Shown one piece after another: positions 24,631-27,072 of a stretch of DNA of 27,072 nucleotides (its first letter is position 1; each line of letters starts with the position of its first letter). Location: contig JAZDJJ010000055.1 in the NCBI GenBank assembly GCA_043804035.1, forward strand, positions 1 through 27,072, given 5' to 3'. This stretch comes from JAZDJJ01 sp043804035 (GTDB taxonomy: Bacteria; Bacteroidota; Bacteroidia; Palsa-948). Position numbers and translations under genes: made by a program. The notes beneath the pieces are model-generated. The model saw only the letters and a list, made by a program, of their open reading frames with translations, did not search any database and had not been told where the DNA came from.

Positions 24631-24779
24631 GGGCGGTTCCAAAAATACAAAAAACACTTGACCACGAAGGTCACCAAGAAATCACAAAGTTCACAAAGTA
24701 TTGATTTTATTGAGTTCTTCGTGTTCTTTGTGAAATGACTTTGTGTGCTCCGTGGTTAAAAATCAATTTTTGGAACCGC
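24631..24779. mobile_element. Composite MITE-like element: GGGCGGTTCC ends with a CCACGAAGG core
   Basis: 149 bp bounded by GGGCGGTTCCAAAAATACAA (from 24631) and the inverted ATCAATTTTTGGAACCGC (to 24779). The ends match 19939-20078, but the core is different: CCACGAAGGTCACC and TCACAAAG repeats on the left pair with CTTTGTG and GCTCCGTGG on the right. It begins 5 bp after the serC stop. Confidence 0.75.
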
Positions 24780-24801
24780 ACTTTACTCATTGTTTACTGA
24801 C

Positions 24802-24863
24802 AATGCCGAAAATAATTTTAGGAGAAAGAATGGCAACTTCTTCATAACTTGCATTTCGGCATT
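24802..24863. repeat. 10-bp inverted repeat
   Basis: AATGCCGAAA (24802-24811) pairs perfectly with TTTCGGCATT (24854-24863), loop 42 nt. It overlaps a smaller stem, CATTGT/ACAATG, at 24789-24806. Possibly remnants of another short element. Confidence 0.5.
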
Positions 24864-24885
24864 TCGACAAACTCAATGCCCGAAA

Positions 24886-25310
24886 CGGCTAAATCTTAAT
24901 TTGAGGTGCTACGAGTAATATCTGGCTAATCTGTACATAAAAAAATCCTTATTCTTCACTCCATAATTGGCAGTAATGAATCGTTTTGTTTTTCAATTGC
25001 CCCTCTGTTTTATCTGATTGTTTTTTTAATTGTCGTCTGCTTTATCTGACGGAAAACAAATTACAAAAATAATTATCGGGCTTCAGCCCGAAATAGTACT
25101 TGCAAATTTTGACCAACCATCATTTTTGGGCTAAAGCCCTTTCTGTTGATAATATTCTTTTGTCCGTTGCCTGAAGGCAACGGCAATTGATTACAATGCA
25201 ATTTTTTCACACGATTAGCGGTAGAACTATTTTTTCTAAAAATGTCTTTGCGTAAGTCCTAATAATAATTTGTCAAATATACGCCAGCACCTCAAATTAA
25301 GATTTAGCCG
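24886..25310. mobile_element. 425-bp non-coding element with 25-bp perfect terminal inverted repeats
   Basis: Bases 24886-24910 and 25286-25310 are perfect reverse complements over 25 bp (each contains GCTAAATCTTAATTTGAGG or its complement). A looser match (CCCG next to the end) extends outward on both sides. The interior has no open frame of note and carries three strong palindromes: CGGGCTTCAGCCCG (25077-25090), GGGCTAAAGCCC (25128-25139) and CCGTTGCCTGAAGGCAACGG (25164-25183). A solo TGCGTAAGTCC end of another family is at about 25250-25259. Confidence 0.65.
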
Positions 25311-25330
25311 CGGGCTCAGTGTAACGTTTC

Positions 25331-25363
25331 GCAATGATATTTATTTGTATTTTTAGAATTGTC
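25331..25363. repeat. Solo end of the GGGCRGTTC family
   Basis: GCAATGATATTTATTTGTAT followed by TTTTAGAATTGTC is the reverse complement of the left end plus core start of the 19939 element, with a few changes. No partner end lies nearby, so this is probably a truncated copy 25 bp before the LysM gene. Confidence 0.5.
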
Positions 25364-25388
25364 TAATAATGTATAATAGGAAATAAAA

Positions 25389-26960
25389 ATGAGTAGCAAT
25401 AAAATATCAATATCACCAAAAACAAAAATCACTTTCCGTTACTTGCCAGTTGTAATTTGTTATTTGCTTTGCTCTTTTCCCTGGAGCAAATCAGAATATG
25501 CTTTAGCACAGGTTTCCATAGAAAAATCTAAAAAGATAGAAGTGCTTGACGAAAAAAAATTTTATATCCACAGAGTAGAAAAAAATCAAACCCTTTATTC
25601 CATTGCAAAAACTTACAACACCACAGTTGATATTGTTCTCTCTAATAATCCACAAGCCATTGACGGACTTAAAGTGGGACAAATATTAAAAATCCCTTTT
25701 TTGGAAAAAGTAGAATCAATAATAAAGGAAATACAAGGAGACAAAACAAAAGAAATACAAGGAGGCAAAACAAAGGAAATACAAAAAGTCAAAACCCCAG
25801 TTGTTTATATAAAATCTCCACCAGATACAATAAAAAATAATTCATTACTTGTTACTGATAGTGTTGTAGTAGATAAAAATATCAATGTGGCGTTTCTTCT
25901 TCCTTTTTCATTAGGCAGTATTGATGCAATTGACATTGATAAAATAATAGTGGGTAATGATGAATTTTTGGAAAGAAGCCGAATTGCTATAGAATTTTAC
26001 GAAGGTGCAAAAATGGCTTTTGACTCACTGCTGCGTATGGGATTTAAAAGTCGTCTTTTTGTTTATGATGCTTTTATTGATTCATTATCTTTTGTCAATC
26101 TTTTAAAAAAACCTGAGTTCAAAGAAATGGATCTTATCATCGGTCCTTTATACAACAAAGAATTTAATATCACAGCAAAATTTGCAAAAGAAAATAATAT
26201 TAATATCGTTTCTCCAATCATTCAAAATAATAATATTCTGCTCGGAAAAGTTAATGTGAGTAAAGTAACTCCTTCGCAGATTACTGAAATAGAAGAAATG
26301 GGAAAATATGTGATGGATAAATTTTTGGGACAAAATATTTTGTTGTTCAACAGCACAAATCCGAAAGACAAGTTCTACATGAATACTTTCAAAAAAACAG
26401 TGAACTCCGCACTTGTGAATGCAAATGCCGATACAGTAAAAGATGTTACGATAGGTTCGCTAAAGTCGTTCATGAATGATTCGGAAATTAATGTAGTGAT
26501 TATTCCTTCCAATGATCCATCGTTTGTTACCGAAGTTCTTTCTACGGTATATCAACTCAAAAAAGGACTCAAAGACAGCGTTATTATTTTCGGAATGCAG
26601 AGTTGGCAGGATATGGAGAGTTTGGATTTTAATTACCTCAGCACCTTGAGCGCTCATATCCCTTCTTCTACTTTTATTGATTACGAAAATAACGAGACAA
26701 AAAAATTTATCCTACGACATCGCGAACTATTCAAAACAGAACCATCGTATTATACTTTTTCCGGGTTCGATATCACTTATTATTATTTAAACGCCTTAAA
26801 AAATTACGGACATTCTCTGCAACGAAAACTTCCTGATATAAAAACAAAAGGATTGCAAACTAAATTTGATTTTCATCAATCCGCCGTCGGCAGCGGATAT
26901 GAAAATAGTGGAATATTTCTGCTGAAATTTGAGAACTATAAATTAGTGAAAGTGAAATAA
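25389..26960 (+). CDS. LysM-domain protein fused to a periplasmic-binding-protein-like domain
   Basis: A 523-residue exported protein. A hydrophobic segment (about 19-30) after a basic N-terminus acts as a signal peptide with probable cleavage near ALAQ (38-41). A single LysM domain follows (about 58-104; YIHRVEKNQTLYSIAKTYNT, LKVGQILKIPF), which in this family binds peptidoglycan. Three 8-residue repeats (113-136: KEIQGDKT, KEIQGGKT, KEIQKVKT) form a linker. The rest (about 152-523) resembles a type 1 periplasmic binding fold (INVAFLLPFSLG, IEFYEGAKMAFDSL, LIIGPLYNKE, FSGFDITYYYLNAL) as in LivJ/LpoA-like proteins. No transporter genes are adjacent, so it may sense or regulate at the cell wall rather than import. 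The function is not established. Confidence 0.85.
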   Translation: MSSNKISISPKTKITFRYLPVVICYLLCSFPWSKSEYALAQVSIEKSKKIEVLDEKKFYIHRVEKNQTLYSIAKTYNTTVDIVLSNNPQAIDGLKVGQILKIPFLEKVESIIKEIQGDKTKEIQGGKTKEIQKVKTPVVYIKSPPDTIKNNSLLVTDSVVVDKNINVAFLLPFSLGSIDAIDIDKIIVGNDEFLERSRIAIEFYEGAKMAFDSLLRMGFKSRLFVYDAFIDSLSFVNLLKKPEFKEMDLIIGPLYNKEFNITAKFAKENNINIVSPIIQNNNILLGKVNVSKVTPSQITEIEEMGKYVMDKFLGQNILLFNSTNPKDKFYMNTFKKTVNSALVNANADTVKDVTIGSLKSFMNDSEINVVIIPSNDPSFVTEVLSTVYQLKKGLKDSVIIFGMQSWQDMESLDFNYLSTLSAHIPSSTFIDYENNETKKFILRHRELFKTEPSYYTFSGFDITYYYLNALKNYGHSLQRKLPDIKTKGLQTKFDFHQSAVGSGYENSGIFLLKFENYKLVKVK

Positions 26961-26968
26961 AAAATACA

Positions 26969-27072
26969 GGACTTACGCAAAACCTTTATCTATAGGACTT
27001 ACGCAAACATTCATTTATAAATTAACATTTATGCCACGAAGACACAAAGACACCAAGTTTTTGTTTTGCAAG
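26969..27072. mobile_element. MITE-like element with GGACTTACGCA ends (copy 3, cut by window end)
   Basis: Two left ends occur in direct succession, GGACTTACGCA at 26969 and again at 26995. The interior (TTATGCCACGAAGACACAAA ... ACCAAGTTTTTG) is nearly identical to the left half of 12628-12776. The right end lies beyond the window. The doubled end suggests one copy inserted in or next to another. Confidence 0.7.

Overview
The window is low-GC DNA from a member of the Bacteroidota. Supporting signs are A/T-rich gene leaders without Shine-Dalgarno sequences, promoters of the -33 TTG / -7 TAnnTTTG type, an OMP_b-brl_3/TonB-type outer-membrane receptor, BamA, a Wza/Wzc-type export pair, and intergenic regions full of short palindromic repeats. 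I cannot name a genus.

Region 1 (1-10758) is a surface-polysaccharide locus. After the tail of an unknown gene, five tightly packed genes (432-4634, gaps of 1-5 nt) encode a HisH-like glutaminase, a HisF-like partner, a PP-loop N-acetyl-sugar amidotransferase, a DUF354 GT-B-like protein and a hexapeptide acyltransferase. The first three form the known trio that makes acetamidino sugars, not histidine: the HisF-like protein has lost the Asp11 needed for the cyclase reaction. A polysaccharide-deacetylase-like gene, an initiating sugar-phosphate transferase with an unusual N-terminal half, an export lipoprotein (Wza type) and a chain-length/tyrosine-kinase protein (Wzc type) follow. Together they supply sugar modification, chain initiation and export.

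Region 2 (10759-12870) holds a small predicted outer-membrane protein, a 138-residue protein of unknown function with a clear Bacteroidota promoter, and a dense set of repeats: nine 21-bp hairpin units, a MITE-like element and an 8-bp microsatellite.

Region 3 (12871-22409) is housekeeping: bamA on the minus strand, diverging from ettA (ABC-F), then a TonB-receptor-like barrel protein and ligA.

Region 4 (22410-23450) is a VapBC-type toxin-antitoxin pair bracketed by sequences that resemble an integron attC hairpin and a matching second end. Region 5 (23451-27072) holds serC, 760 bp of palindromes and inverted-repeat elements, a LysM plus periplasmic-binding-protein fusion, and the start of another MITE-like repeat.

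The most notable non-coding feature is a set of short elements in which different outer terminal inverted repeats enclose interchangeable hairpin cores. No CRISPR array, rRNA or tRNA was seen.
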